Below are positions 44,448-55,151 of a stretch of DNA of 64,000 bases, piece after piece (position 1 is the stretch's first letter; the number at the start of each line of letters is the position of its first letter). The stretch lies in NCBI GenBank assembly GCA_036936605.1, contig JAUPFV010000002.1, positions 166,665,739-166,729,738 of the forward strand. The letters run 5' to 3'. Both the position numbers and the translations under genes were made by a program. The DNA is from Limnanthes douglasii subsp. nivea (Eukaryota > Streptophyta > Magnoliopsida > Brassicales > Limnanthaceae). The notes below the pieces were generated by a model. It worked only from the letters and a program-made list of their open reading frames with translations, was not told where the DNA came from and searched no databases.

Positions 44448-44689
44448 AGGTTGCTTAGAGAATAATGCTTTCTTAACCTCGCCAGATTTTGCATAGAAAT
44501 TCGAATGTTTAGTTACCCGACTTTCCTTGTTCTATATATGCTTTTGATCTTGGTAAACTTCTCGTGGAGTCATGGGAACTAGAGTTGTTTTCCTTCCTTG
44601 AAACTCAAATGTATGGCGATTAGTGAATCCATCATGGATAACCTTTCGATCAGATTGCCACGGCCTTCCTAACAGTATGTGACTAGCCT

Positions 44690-45801
44690 CCATTGGTAGA
44701 ACATCACATAAAGCTTCATCTTCGTACTTACCAATGGCTAAGGGAACATCTTCTTATTAGAACACTCATTAGCATAATGTCCCATCCCTTTGCACTTGAA
44801 ACACTTAACATCACGAGTTCTGATTGCAACCTCTTTAGGTTTGCCCTTGTTATCAATAGACAATGGTGTTCCATATTTTTGGTTCACCTCTACATAGCTT
44901 CCTTTCTGATAATTGGTCTTCTCATCTTTTGAATACTTGGCTTAATTTTTACTGCCCCTAAACCGTAACTTGATCTTGAGGAGTTCTTTCTTTTAACTTG
45001 TTTTTCAAATAGCAAAGCTTTGTGTAGCATCTCTTCTAGTTGAACATAATACTGAGTTTCCAATCTGTCTTGAATTTCTCTATTTAAACCCCCAAGAAAC
45101 CTTGACATTGTTGCCTCTCTATCTTCTGAAATATCACCTCGCAACATTAAGTTCTCCATTTCTTGATAATACTCTTCAACAGATCGGCTTCCTTGTGTTA
45201 ATCTCCTCAGCTTTAGATGCAGCTCACGGTGGTAATGACTAGGAACAAACCTCTTCCGCATAATGGCTTTCATTTCTGCCCATGATTCTATAGGATGTTC
45301 CTCATTACGCCTTCTTGAGGTAACTAGTTGATCCCACCAACTAAGAGCATATTCATAAAATTTAGTAGCAGTAATTCTTACTCGATTGGTTGTGTAGTGT
45401 TGAACGTTGAAAACGAGTTCAATCTTCTTTTCCCATTCCAAATAGGCATCTGGATCGTTTTTTCCATGGAATGGTGGAATCTTAATCTTGAGACCTCCAA
45501 GATTGTCACGCATACGTTCGTTGCCCTCTCTTGTACGTCTATGGTGCCTTCTATGGCTGTTTCGAGACAAATTGCTCATGCGTTCATAATATTCATCAGC
45601 GGCTTGATTTCTGAATTGTTCAGGTAGTTCATGGTTTCTTCTTGGATTGGTTTGTCGTGAACGGTTCCGCTCGTGGTCAGTGTTTGATTGAAGCTCTTCG
45701 CGAAAGGAATCTATCTTGGTGTCTATCAACTTTTTCATAGCTTCAATTAGAAGCTTGTTGTTATTGAAATTACTGTTTTCTGCATCATTTGAATTAGACA
45801 T
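44690..45801 (-). pseudogene. Gag and zinc knuckle of element B, fused to a protease remnant
   Basis: The capsid protein is open for 303 codons (45801-44890): an Asn-rich start, L-G-G-L-K-I-K-I-P-P-F-H-G-K-N-D-P, ALSWWDQLVTSRRR and RKRFVPSHYHRELHLKLRRL. After a frameshift a CCHC knuckle, CFKCKGMGHYANECSNKK, lies at about 44750-44812. It then jumps straight to VPLAIGKYEDEALCDVLP, so the protease catalytic segment and its N-terminal half are deleted. Element A lost the same segment by a different deletion. Confidence 0.85.
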
Positions 45802-46118
45802 CCTTTTCTACAAAACAAAACAAAAACAAATCACCAACAACAAGTCCTTGGAAAGTTCTTCAATTTATTTAAAACCATAAAACATATCCAAATCTGTTTT
45901 CCTAAGAATATTAAGAGATAAGTTTCACAACAGCACCTAAAAACTATTTTCTACGATTTTAAATCTCAAACAACTATAACTAGGGTGAAACAGATCAAAC
46001 TTTCGTGATTCAAAATGAAATCATCACACTAACACTCAAATCTTCACAAACAAACTGATAATATAAAATAGATAAAGAAAAATTAATGAGAAAGAGAATA
46101 CCCAACTTTCAGAATGTT

Positions 46119-46130
46119 GCTCTGATACCA
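46119..46130 (-). other. Primer-binding site of element B (tRNA-iMet)
   Basis: Minus strand TGGTATCAGAGC, two bases after the 5' LTR; full match to the iMet complement. Confidence 0.9.
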
Positions 46131-46132
46131 CT

Positions 46133-47002
46133 TGATAAACTCCTCCTAGAATCGGCACTGTGAAATGGGATAGGGATAAATTTGCAACCAGGAACCCAAA
46201 AGGATTCAAGGATCAAAGGATGTGGATCGATACGTCACACAAAGGTTGTGGAAAGGCCTTTGATATTCCAACTGATCTTCCTTTGGATATGACACACCAA
46301 ATGAAGAACAGGTTTTCTTGTGGATATTACACACCAACAAGAGAAGAGTAAAACTTAAGAAGTTTTTTTAGAATCAAAGATAGTCTAACCATTAGAATTC
46401 TGAGTACATAGTTTTTATAGGAGAAAGAACTAGCCTTGAACACAATTAAGGCTGTTCTTGGAAACATAATGCATGCCTCTAAAACAATTAAGGCTTTTCT
46501 TGGAAATAAAATGCTTTAATATTGAAAATACAAAGTATTAATGATATAAGCTGGAAATCAGACCCTTCCCTCCTCCAAGGACGTGGCTTTTGGTGTAGAT
46601 AGGCCTTGGGCTTTTATTTCAACAAATGGGCAATGGTGAAGTGAAACAATTGCCTCATTAAAAACCTTGTCAAGAAAACCCATTGGGACAAAACTTGAAC
46701 AAGGGAAAAAGAGTACAATCGAGACACTTTCTCATTTGTTGAAATCAATTAGCTTGAATCAAGACCAAAGTGGTTTGACAAGCTTTTCCACCATACTTGC
46801 TGTTTGATCACGTGGATTCTCTAGTTGATTAAGCAATCCTCCAACAGCTTTGTTAAATTGTTTTGCTCTTGATCGAGTTGTTGGACCAGCCGCTAAAATA
46901 AGAATATCTTCAACTTCAAGCTCATCTTCTTTTTCAAGTTGTTCATTTGGTTCTTGCACATTTCCATGTTCTAAGCTCCTTGTGTCATCTAGGATCACAT
47001 CA
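46133..47002 (-). repeat. 5' LTR of element B
   Basis: 870 bases. As in A, the first 250-odd bases (46748-47002) encode the pol tail (48 residues of [11 protein letters not shown] and on to [17 protein letters not shown]), although no pol precedes it here. Confidence 0.85.
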
Positions 47003-47493
47003 GCATGTAGGGAAATGGCCTAACTATCTGCAATAAGAGTTATGGGCTTATCGAACAACTCCTAGAGCGGCCACTAAATAAACTCAATTTGTCTTGTTGT
47101 ATGTAATGGATGTTGTTAGTCCTACAAAATCTAAATTACCTTCTTATAGAATAGTTCAGTATTCTGAGAACCTGAATCACAAAGCAAAAAGAACATATTT
47201 GGACTTCATTGAGGAAAAAAGAGCTAAAGCTCATCTGAATATGGTTCATTATTAGACTCTTATGAGGAGTACGTATAATTCGAAGGTAAAAAGAAGATAT
47301 TTCAAAGTTGGTGATAAAGTTCTAAGGAAGTTATGCCTCCATATTAAGGAAAAGATCCTTGGCAAGATGACGCCGAATTGGGAAGGTCCCTATATGGTTG
47401 TAGAAATAACAATACTGGCTTCTTATTGCCTTTTTGACGAGCAGGGGAAGATGCTTCAACATCATTCGAATATACAACATCTAAGATTATATT
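47003..47493 (+). pseudogene. Integrase C-terminal region of element C
   Basis: A frame with few breaks reads RAKAHLNMVHY, then R-Y-F-K-V-G-D-K-V-L-R-K, KMTPNWEGPYMVVEI and L-Q-H-H-S-N-I-Q-H-L-R-L-Y. G-D-x-V-L-R-K followed by P-N-W-E-G-P-Y and a closing N-x-x-x-L-R-x-Y is the usual end of Tat-lineage integrases. Everything N-terminal of it, including the DDE core, is missing; element B adjoins. Confidence 0.75.
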
Positions 47494-47756
47494 GAGAGTA
47501 ATTACTTATTTTGAATATTTTTTAATGATTGGCACACTCTTTCCTACCATGTTGGCCCGTGGAGGTTTTAATGAGGTGCTATGTTAATATTCGATATTAT
47601 CAATAAAACTCTTTTTTAGCAAATGGTTGTTTGATTATAATTTTTTAAATTATTTTGGTAATTAGTCAAAGATTGATCATCTTTGAAGTTGACCAAGGGT
47701 ACCTATTCTGAAGTGTCATATACATTTTTCAAAGAAACAACTATTTTCGAAGTGTT

Positions 47757-47935
47757 ACTTTCTTTAAACGCACTACCATTTTCGTTCTTTAACCGCACTA
47801 CCATTTTTGTTCTTTAACTGCACTGCCATTTTCAAAGTGCTACGTTCTTTTAACGCACTACCATTTTTGAAGTACTACGTTCTTTCGAAGTGATAAGTTC
47901 TTTAAACGCACTACCATTTTCGATGTGCTACGTTC
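47757..47935 (+). repeat. Irregular tandem repeat in the 3' region of element C
   Basis: GTTCTTTAAACGCACTACCA and close variants occur at about 47770, 47797, 47815, 47850 and 47890, some preceded by CGAAGTGCTAC. Spacing varies from 18 to 45 bases. It lies between the integrase stop and the antisense ORF. Confidence 0.6.
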
Positions 47936-49849
47936 ATTTAAACAGGATTTGGGTTAAAGGTAAGAAATTCGAAGTTTCATTGTAATGAGTATAATTGTTC
48001 GAAGTAAACATGCCTTATAAATAAAAAATAATGAAATATTAAGAGAAACAAAATACTATTGCATTTATCCGATGACACACAAAAAGTTTTTAATGCTAAG
48101 TCAAAAAGCATTCAACAAAGTCAGGTCGTCCTACAACAAATGGATGACACATACAAAAAAAAGGAAAAACAAAGTTATTTATCTTCAGAATTTTCTTCAG
48201 TAGATTCCCCTTGGTCAGATGCATTGTCCTTAAATTTCGTCTTTTCGGACGAAGTGGTAGATACAGGACCAAAGGATTCACTGGGAAAATTTTCAGTAGG
48301 AATTAGTTCCCAGAAGTTTGAAAGATCAACATTTTGCTCCTCGACATTTTTTATGGCCGCTAGCATGTCCTTCCCATATTCGTTTTAAGCAACGACCACA
48401 TCAAGTTTTTTCTCTTCATCGAAATGAATCTTGAGAGTATCCATGTCCTCTTTTAACCTTTTTTTTCTCATCTTCACTCTTATTTAGTGAAAGTTGAAGA
48501 GCAGAGTAATTTTGCTTCTCTTCAGATAACTCTTGAGCATGCTTAGATTTGAGCTGTTCTATCTCGTTTTTGTGAGAAGTATCAAGCTCTTCTGTCTCTT
48601 TCTTGTGCACAACTCTGACATGATTTTTAAGATAAATGATTCCTCTGATGAATTCTGATCTGGAAGATTGAAGTCCATGGAATTTCTTCTCCACGGTATC
48701 ACCAAAGGTTTCTCCCATTTGTTTCTCAGCGGCATTAATTTTCTTTTGGCGAACCATTTCCTTCGCCATGGTCTCTAAGTGGCTTCGAGCAAATTCAACT
48801 TCTTGGGATAATTTTAAAACTACAGTTCCAAGGTTAGAAAATGGTTGGAGAGCAAGTGTAACATCTTCGGATGCCTCTTCGGTAGGTATCAATACTGGAC
48901 TAGGGTAAGAGATAGGAGCGGAGGAAGATGGAGGCGAAGAGATCTCTGGCGAAGTTACATTGGGAAGAACAGGAGCAAGTCTTTCGCTATAATATTTCAG
49001 TTTGTCCTAAAGCCCTTGAACATATGGATCTTCATCTCTAGCAAGCTCTTGAGATTAATCGATGTTGATAAAGCTATCATGATCAAAGTGATTGTCTCTT
49101 CAATCATTTTATGTGGCAGTCTCTTCTTGTTGATTGTTTTTTTTCGTTATCACCTTCTTTTTGTTGATCTTCCTCCATGATGATTTCATTAGCTTCGGAA
49201 GACACCATCTCTTGAGCAGTTTATACAACTTTCATTTTTCCCTTTTTTGCGGAGACTTTTTAGATGTGCTTTTCTTTTTCTTCGAAACAATTGTCTTCTT
49301 CCTTTTTGGGGAAGGCTCAACCTCTTCTCGTTCTTTGATGGTGGGGAGGTTTTTTTCTGTCGTGTTTCTCTTTTATTGTGGTTACAACGTCGAAAATTTT
49401 GAAGGGCTAGCACCAAATGTGCTAGCTGTTTTTTATTCTCTTTCCCTTTTTTCTGTGAGGGAGGATGACTTATTAACCTATTCAGAACTTGAAGAAACAC
49501 CTTACCATCAGACACCACTAGTCTTTTCACAACCAGAATTGGGTTTGGAGCTTCCATCAGATTTTATGGAAAATCATCACCCAATTTGAATCGCCATAAG
49601 TGGTTGTTTATAAAATTAATAGGAAAGAAAGCTGAGTAGAACTCATTGCCCCACTCTTTTTCCACCCATTTTACCAACTTTGAAAAAATATCCTTAGCAT
49701 ATTTTTGGCGAATCTTATATCGTCTCCAATGTTTTGGGATACAATGCAAAAAAATAAGCAAACAAATAAACAAGATAATTGAAACAACAAACAAAAAGAG
49801 AAGCAGCTTACTGTTATTCCTTCAGACAAGGTTGAGTCTTGATGGGTTC

Positions 49850-50311
49850 TCATGTGATCCTAGATGAAACAAGGAGCTTAGAACATGGAAATGTGCAAGA
49901 ACCAGATGGACAACTTGAAAAAGACGATAAGCTTGAATTTGAAGATATTCTTATTTTACCGGCTGGTCCAACAACTCGATCAAGGGCAAAATTTTTTAAC
50001 AAAGCTGTTGGAGGATTGCTTAATCAACTAGAGAATCCACGTGATCAAAACAGCAAGTATGGTGGAAAATCTTGTCAAACCACTTTGGTCTTGATTCAAG
50101 CTAATTGATTTCAACAAATGAGAAAGTGTCTCGATTGTACTCTTTTTCCCTTGTTCAAGTTTTGTCCCAATGGGTTTTCTTGACAAGGTTTTTAATGAGG
50201 CAATTGTTTCACTTCACCATTTCCCATTTGTTGAAATAAAAGCCCAAGGCCCATCTACACCAAAAGCCACGTCATTGGAGGAGGGAAGGGTCTGATTTCC
50301 AGCTTATATCA
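49850..50311 (+). repeat. Truncated 5' LTR of element D
   Basis: First 462 bases of the 871-bp LTR, including the pol-tail coding segment, up to CAGCTTATATCATT. The next base belongs to internal RT sequence (GGAGAAGTGAGAAACTTCC). Confidence 0.85.
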
Positions 50312-52407
50312 TTTGGAGAAGTGAGAAACTTCCACGACCTTGCAGGATTTTATAGGCGTTTTTTAAAGATTTCAACACCTTGGCTGCACCACTCACTGAA
50401 ATAATAAAGAAGGATGTTGGTTTCAAGTGGGAACAAGCTCAAGAAGAAGCATTTCAATCCTTAAAAGAGAAGCTTACTCATGCCCCTGTCTTGACATTAC
50501 CTGATTTTCTTAAAACTTTTGAGATTGAAAGTGATGCTTCTAGAATTGGGATTGGAGCTATTTTGATGCAGGATAAAAAGCCCATAGCTTATTTCAGTGA
50601 AAATCTTGGAGGAGCTACTCAAAACTATCCTACTTATGACAAGGAGTTGTATGCCTTAGTTCGAGCTTTGCAAACATGGCAGCGTTACTTGTGGCCAAAG
50701 GAGTTTGTCATACACACTGACCATGAATCTCTCAAACACCTAAAAGGTCAGCAAAAACTTAACAAAAGACATGCAAGGTGGATAGAATTTATGTAGACAT
50801 TTCCATATGTCATCAAATACAAACAAGGTAAATAAAATATTGGTGTTGATGCATTGTCCCGAAGGTATGCCTTAATCACTACTCTTGAAGCTAAGATTTT
50901 AGGATTTGATCATCTTAAGAGTTTATATGAAAATGAGTCTGATTTTGGAAAGATGTATCAAGCATGTGAAAAGTTTGCTTTAGGGCGATTCTATAGGCAT
51001 GAAGGATTCTTATTCTTTGATAAACGTTTATGTGTGCCTAATTGTTCCATGAGAGATTTACTTGTTAGAGAAGCCCATGGAGGAGGCTTAATGGGACGTT
51101 TTGGAATAGCTAAAACTCTCAAGGTAATGCTGGATCACTTCCATTGGCCACATATGAGGAGGGATGTTGAAAGAATCTGTGACAGATGTGCTACTTGCAA
51201 ACAAGCCAAATCTAAGGTTCAATCCTACGGTTTGTATACTCCTTTACCTATTCCTACGCATCCTTGGAATGATATATCTATGGACTTTGTAGTTGGATTG
51301 CCTAGGACTAGAACTGGTAAAGATTCCATTTTTGTGGTTGTTGATCGATTCTCTAAAATGGCACACTTTGTTGCTTGTCACAAAACTGATGATGTGTTGC
51401 AGATTGTTAATCTGTTCTTTAAAGAGATAGTTCGTTTGCATGGCATGCCTAGGACGATAGTTTAAGATAGGGGCACTAAGTTTCTAAGTTACTTTTGGAA
51501 AACTTTGTGGTCTAAGTTAGGGACTAAGCTTTTATTTTCTACTACCTGTCACCTAGAAACTGATGGACAAACAGAAGTAGTAAATAGGGCTTTGTCCACT
51601 CTTCTACGTGCATTAATTAAAAAGAACTTGAAAACTTGGGAAAAATGTTTGCCGCATGTTGTATTTGCATACAATCATTCTATGCATTCTGCTTCTCAGT
51701 ACTCTCCTTTTCAAATTGTTTATGGATTTAACCCAATATCTCCTTTGGATCTAATTCCTTTGCCTTTGAGTGAAAGAACTAGCATAGATGGGAAAAAGAA
51801 AGCTGAACTTGTAAAACATATCCATGATGATGCAAGGAAAAGCATAGAAAAGAAAACTGGGCAATATGTCAAACAAGCAAACAAGGGAAGACGTGAGAAA
51901 GTTTTTGAGGTTGGAGATCAAGTATGGGTGCAATTAAGAAAGGAAAGATTTCAAGAAGAGAGGAAGTCAAAATTGATGCCTAGAATTGATGGACTATTTG
52001 AAGTAACAAAAAAGATCAACAATAATGCGTATCAACTTGACCTACGAGGTAAGTATAAAGTGAGTCCTACCTTTAATGTTTCTGATTTGGTTCCTTTTAT
52101 CGCAGATGAAATGGATTTGAGGTCAAATCCTTTTCAAGTGGGAGTGGATGATGTGATCCTAGATGACACAAGGAGCTTAGAACATGGAAATGTGCAAGAA
52201 CCAGATGAACAACTTGAAAAAGAAGATGAGTTTGAAGTTGAAGATATTCTTATTTTACCGGCTGGTCCAACAACTCGATCAAGAGCAAAACAATTTAACA
52301 AAGATGTTGGAGGATTGCTTAATCAACTAGAGAATCCACGTGATCAAAACAACAAGTATGGTGGAAAAGCTTGTCAAACCACTTTGGTCTTGATTCAAGC
52401 TAATTGA
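50312..52407 (+). pseudogene. Pol of element D: RT end, RNase H, integrase and LTR-embedded tail
   Basis: After a short out-of-frame join, RNase H is open (50380-50796, [19 protein letters not shown] and [14 protein letters not shown]), then a stop. Integrase runs 50854-51465 with [29 protein letters not shown] and D-I-S-M-D-F, is broken by a stop in I-V-*-D-R-G, and resumes at 51505 for 300 codons: [14 protein letters not shown] (catalytic Glu), then W-V-Q-L-R-K-E-R-F and [13 protein letters not shown], and the tail [17 protein letters not shown] to a stop at 52405-52407. This copy shows directly that pol crosses into the 3' LTR at 52149 and stays open for 86 codons. Confidence 0.88.
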
Positions 52408-53019
52408 TTTCAACAAATGAGAACGTGTCTCGATTGTACTCTTTTTCCCTTGTTCAAGTTTTGTCCCAATGGGTTTTCTTGACAATGTTTTTAAAGAGGC
52501 AATTGTTTCACTTCACCATTGGCCATTTGTTGAAATAAAAGCCCAAGGCCCATCTACACCAAAAACCACGTCCTTGGAGGAGGGAAGGGTCTGATTTCCA
52601 GCTTATATCATTAATACTTCGTATTTTCAATATTAACGCATTTTGTTTCCAAGAAAAGCCTTAATTGTTTTAGAGGCATGCATTATGTTTCCAAGAACAG
52701 CCTTAATTGTGTTCAAGGCTAGTTCTTTCTCCAATAATAACTATGTACTCAGAATTCTAATGGTTAGACTATCTTTGATTCTAAAAAAACTTCTTAAGTT
52801 TTACTCTTCTCTTGTTGGTGTGTAATATCCATAAGAAAACCTGATCTTCATTTGGTGCGTCATATCCAAAGGAAGATCAGTTGGAATATCAAAGGCCTTT
52901 CCACAACCTTTGTGTGACCTATCGATCCACATCCTTTGATCCTTGAATCCTTTTGGGTTCCTAGTTGCAAAGTTATCCCTATCCCATTTCAGAGTGCCGA
53001 TTCGAGGAGGAGTTTATCA
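52149..53019 (+). repeat. 3' LTR of element D
   Basis: 871 bases, TGATGTGATCC to TTTATCA, preceded by GTGGGAGTGGA as PPT and followed by the GGTTC duplication. Confidence 0.92.
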
Positions 53020-54483
53020 GGTTCTCCTCGGAAATTTCCTTTCCATTTTTCGAGACCCCTGATACGAAGACAAATTTTTGCTTCCAAAACTTGTCAACCT
53101 AGAGTAATTTATCGACTATCTTGAGATCATCATCAAGAGTGAGATAACAGAAGGGTAAGACAGGGCCCTCCGACAGTTTGGTCAAGGTGATGATATCTCG
53201 GACAGATAGAGGAATTTGGGCAAGTCTAGAAGCCATGATAACTGACAGAAGGGTGAACCATTGGTTAAGAGTAGCTTGAGTTGGACAAAGGTTGAGGAGC
53301 TTAAAAATATTCTATAATTAATGGGTCTAACGGATACCGAAGACACTAGTTGATAATCTCTGGGTACACTCATCATTTCCACATTGAAGTAGAGTTTATC
53401 CTTCTCTTGGAAGTTGAAGCATAATGTTATCTGGCATTCCCCATTACTCATTTAAGGACGCAACCTGAGACTCTGGATAATAAATATATGGCACATATTT
53501 TAGTGCCAATATATATTCGGGGTTGAGTGGTTTCAAGTTCTCACCAACTAAAACAACCAGATTTCCAGAGAGCTCAACAAGAGCTTTACTTTTCCTTCTC
53601 CTTGGTGATTTTATTTTAGAAACACCCTTCATTGTCTCACTATCTGTTTCCTTAGAAGCATCGTCTTCTGTATCAGCCTCAACATTTGATTGTGTAGATT
53701 CAGAGTCAACTTTCTCTCCAGATTCCTCATCTACAAGTCGAGGTGGGTTAGGATTCACGGTATGTTCTCTGTTATTGCTTGATCTGTAGCTGTCTCAACA
53801 ACTTCCCTCAGGGGAGGAGAAGTGGATGTAGGATTCAAAGTGTGATCAGCATCATCTCCCATAGCTATGAAGGTTTTTCTTCCAAGGGTTTGAGGAAGTT
53901 GAGTGTTTGAATAAACTAGAAGGGTTTACTTGCGCAATGGATGAGGGGACTCATAATTAACTGGAGAAGGAGTTTATTTTGATCTCATTGAAGAATATGT
54001 GGTTTGAGTTACTTTGCGATTGATTTGAAGTGATGATCTAGCTAGAGATGGTGAAATTCGAGGCATTTTTGTTGTTTGAGTTTTTGAAGATTGGCTTTCT
54101 TCCGGAAGAGAAGAAATTTAAAAAGGCAGGAGAAGTTCGACTCAGATCAAAGTTACGTAATGTATTGTCTCTGTGGATAACCCCCGATGGGCGTTTCTTA
54201 TTAATCCAACTGCTCTTTCACTTATGTAGAAGTAGTTATATGATCCAAAGTGACGTTTCTGTTTATCTAGAGAGGATAAAATTCTGGGTTTTTTTGCTTC
54301 TTTTTTTGAACTTTTTGATGCTTTCTCATAAACAAACTTAAAAGATGGGAGGTGGATTTTAGTTTTCCTGTGAAGATAGCTTAAAAGTTAAAGACTCAGA
54401 TGAAGGCAGCTAAGAAATCTCAAGAACAAGTAAACTCTCTCTGTCTGAAAATGTGTTGTGAAGCAAAATATGGTGCAAAGAGG

Positions 54484-54492
54484 TATTTATAG
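54484..54492 (-). promoter_or_regulatory. TATA box upstream of the element C antisense ORF
   Basis: Minus strand CTATAAATA in TTTTTCTATAAATACCTC, a textbook plant TATA context, about 620 bases upstream of the ATG at 53862 and outside the LTR. It would drive the antisense ORF independently of the LTR promoter (inference). Confidence 0.5.
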
Positions 54493-54849
54493 AAAAAGCT
54501 AAGGAAGAGGAGAGTGGAAGAGATGGAGAAGATAATTGGGTAGAATTCCAAACGCTTGTGTAAATGAGAATTTGACACTTGCTAAATGATAGGCCTAGTG
54601 ACTAGGGCATCATCACCTATTGGATTTTCACTTCGAACATTTGTGACTGTTAGAAGAAAATATCTCCATATGAAAATGACCGAAGCATTGACAAAAATTT
54701 GCATCAGTTCGAGGAAAAGATTTTGGCACTAATATGGGGACAAAAACTTGAGGCAGTTCGAGTTCTGACTGAATGGATCTTCACTACCAATTATTTCCGA
54801 TTACAGTTAGTTCTTATTCATAGACTTTGATAAGAACTAAGAGGGCTAC

Positions 54850-55146
54850 TGATAAGAAAAATATAGTATCGAGGCTCAAAATGTAATATATAAGACTTTG
54901 TGATAAGTTATATAGTTATGGGGGAGATTAAGACTTGTATGTAAAAGCAAAAGGCTAGAATGCAATATGACCTTTTATGTAACAAACTCTGTTAAACTTA
55001 AAAGTCTTTGCGCCTATATATAATGGCCAAAGCTGATATGAAGTGGATTCAAATTTTTTATCAAACTACTTTTCACTTCTTAACTTTCTCTCTATAAAAG
55101 TTACTTGTGACTATTCCTCTCTACAAAATAGTGTAATACAACATTA
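54850..55146 (+). repeat. 3' LTR of element C
   Basis: 297 bases, TGATAAGAA to ACATTA (ACATCA in the 5' copy), with about 35 extra bases near the start relative to the 5' LTR. CTATATATAATGG is its TATA box. Confidence 0.75.
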
Positions 55147-55151
55147 GTTAC

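Larger units (their letters stand above)
40902..47002 (-). mobile_element. Element B: full-length chromovirus-like Ty3 retrotransposon
   Basis: Same family as A, D and F, inverted relative to A. LTRs at 46133-47002 (5') and 40902-41744 (3', with an internal deletion of about 28 bases). PBS intact. Flanks are AAAAG (left) and GCATG (right): no target duplication. Left flank is Tat gag and right flank is Tat integrase C-terminus, so roughly the whole pol of the host is missing at this point. About 4.4 kb of internal sequence. Confidence 0.88.
49850..53019 (+). mobile_element. Element D: internally deleted chromovirus-like Ty3 element
   Basis: Bordered by a perfect 5-base duplication, GGTTC (49845-49849 and 53020-53024). 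It starts TCATGTGATCC (TGATG in other copies) and ends TTTATCA. The 5' LTR is cut at about 50311 and joined straight to the RT thumb region, so the PBS, gag, protease and RT fingers/palm are gone. The 3' LTR is complete (52149-53019). It lies within the antisense ORF of element C and restores that ORF's continuity when removed. Confidence 0.92.
48060..53862 (-). pseudogene. Antisense ORF of element C, interrupted by element D
   Basis: A long minus-strand gene can be followed from a start at 53862 (M-G-D-D-A-D-H-T-L-N-P-T-S-T) through an acidic Ser/Glu-rich part, SGNLVVLVGENLKPLNPEY, C-F-N-F-Q-E-K-D-K-L-Y-F-N-V-E-M and W-L-L-D-L-P-K-F-L-Y-L-S (53451-53182). Element D intervenes. It continues at 49794 with WVEKEWGNEFYSAFFPINF, a Lys-rich linker, and a coiled coil (48892-48416, heptad-rich, with EELDTSHKNEIEQLKSKHAQ). 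Stops and frameshifts break it at several points. The layout, globular start, basic linker and C-terminal coiled coil, fits the antisense proteins seen in Tat elements. Biochemical role unknown. Confidence 0.62.
39731..55146 (+). mobile_element. Element C: Tat-like Ty3 element nested in copia H
   Basis: Direct LTRs at 39731-39989 and 54850-55146 share blocks such as GATAAGTTATATAG, GCGCCTATATATAA and ATCAAACTACTTTT. Inside are a PBS, gag, the C-terminal end of integrase, and a long antisense ORF; PR, RT and most of IN are gone. Elements B and D sit inside it. Its flanks, GCTAC (39726-39730) and GTTAC (55147-55151), match at four of five bases, and joining the flanks restores a single copia RT, so this is an authentic nested insertion. 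Confidence 0.82.

Noticed and set aside
48059..48388. Plus-strand gene within element C's antisense region
   Set aside because: The minus strand has the coiled-coil and sustained codon pattern; the plus frame is its complement.
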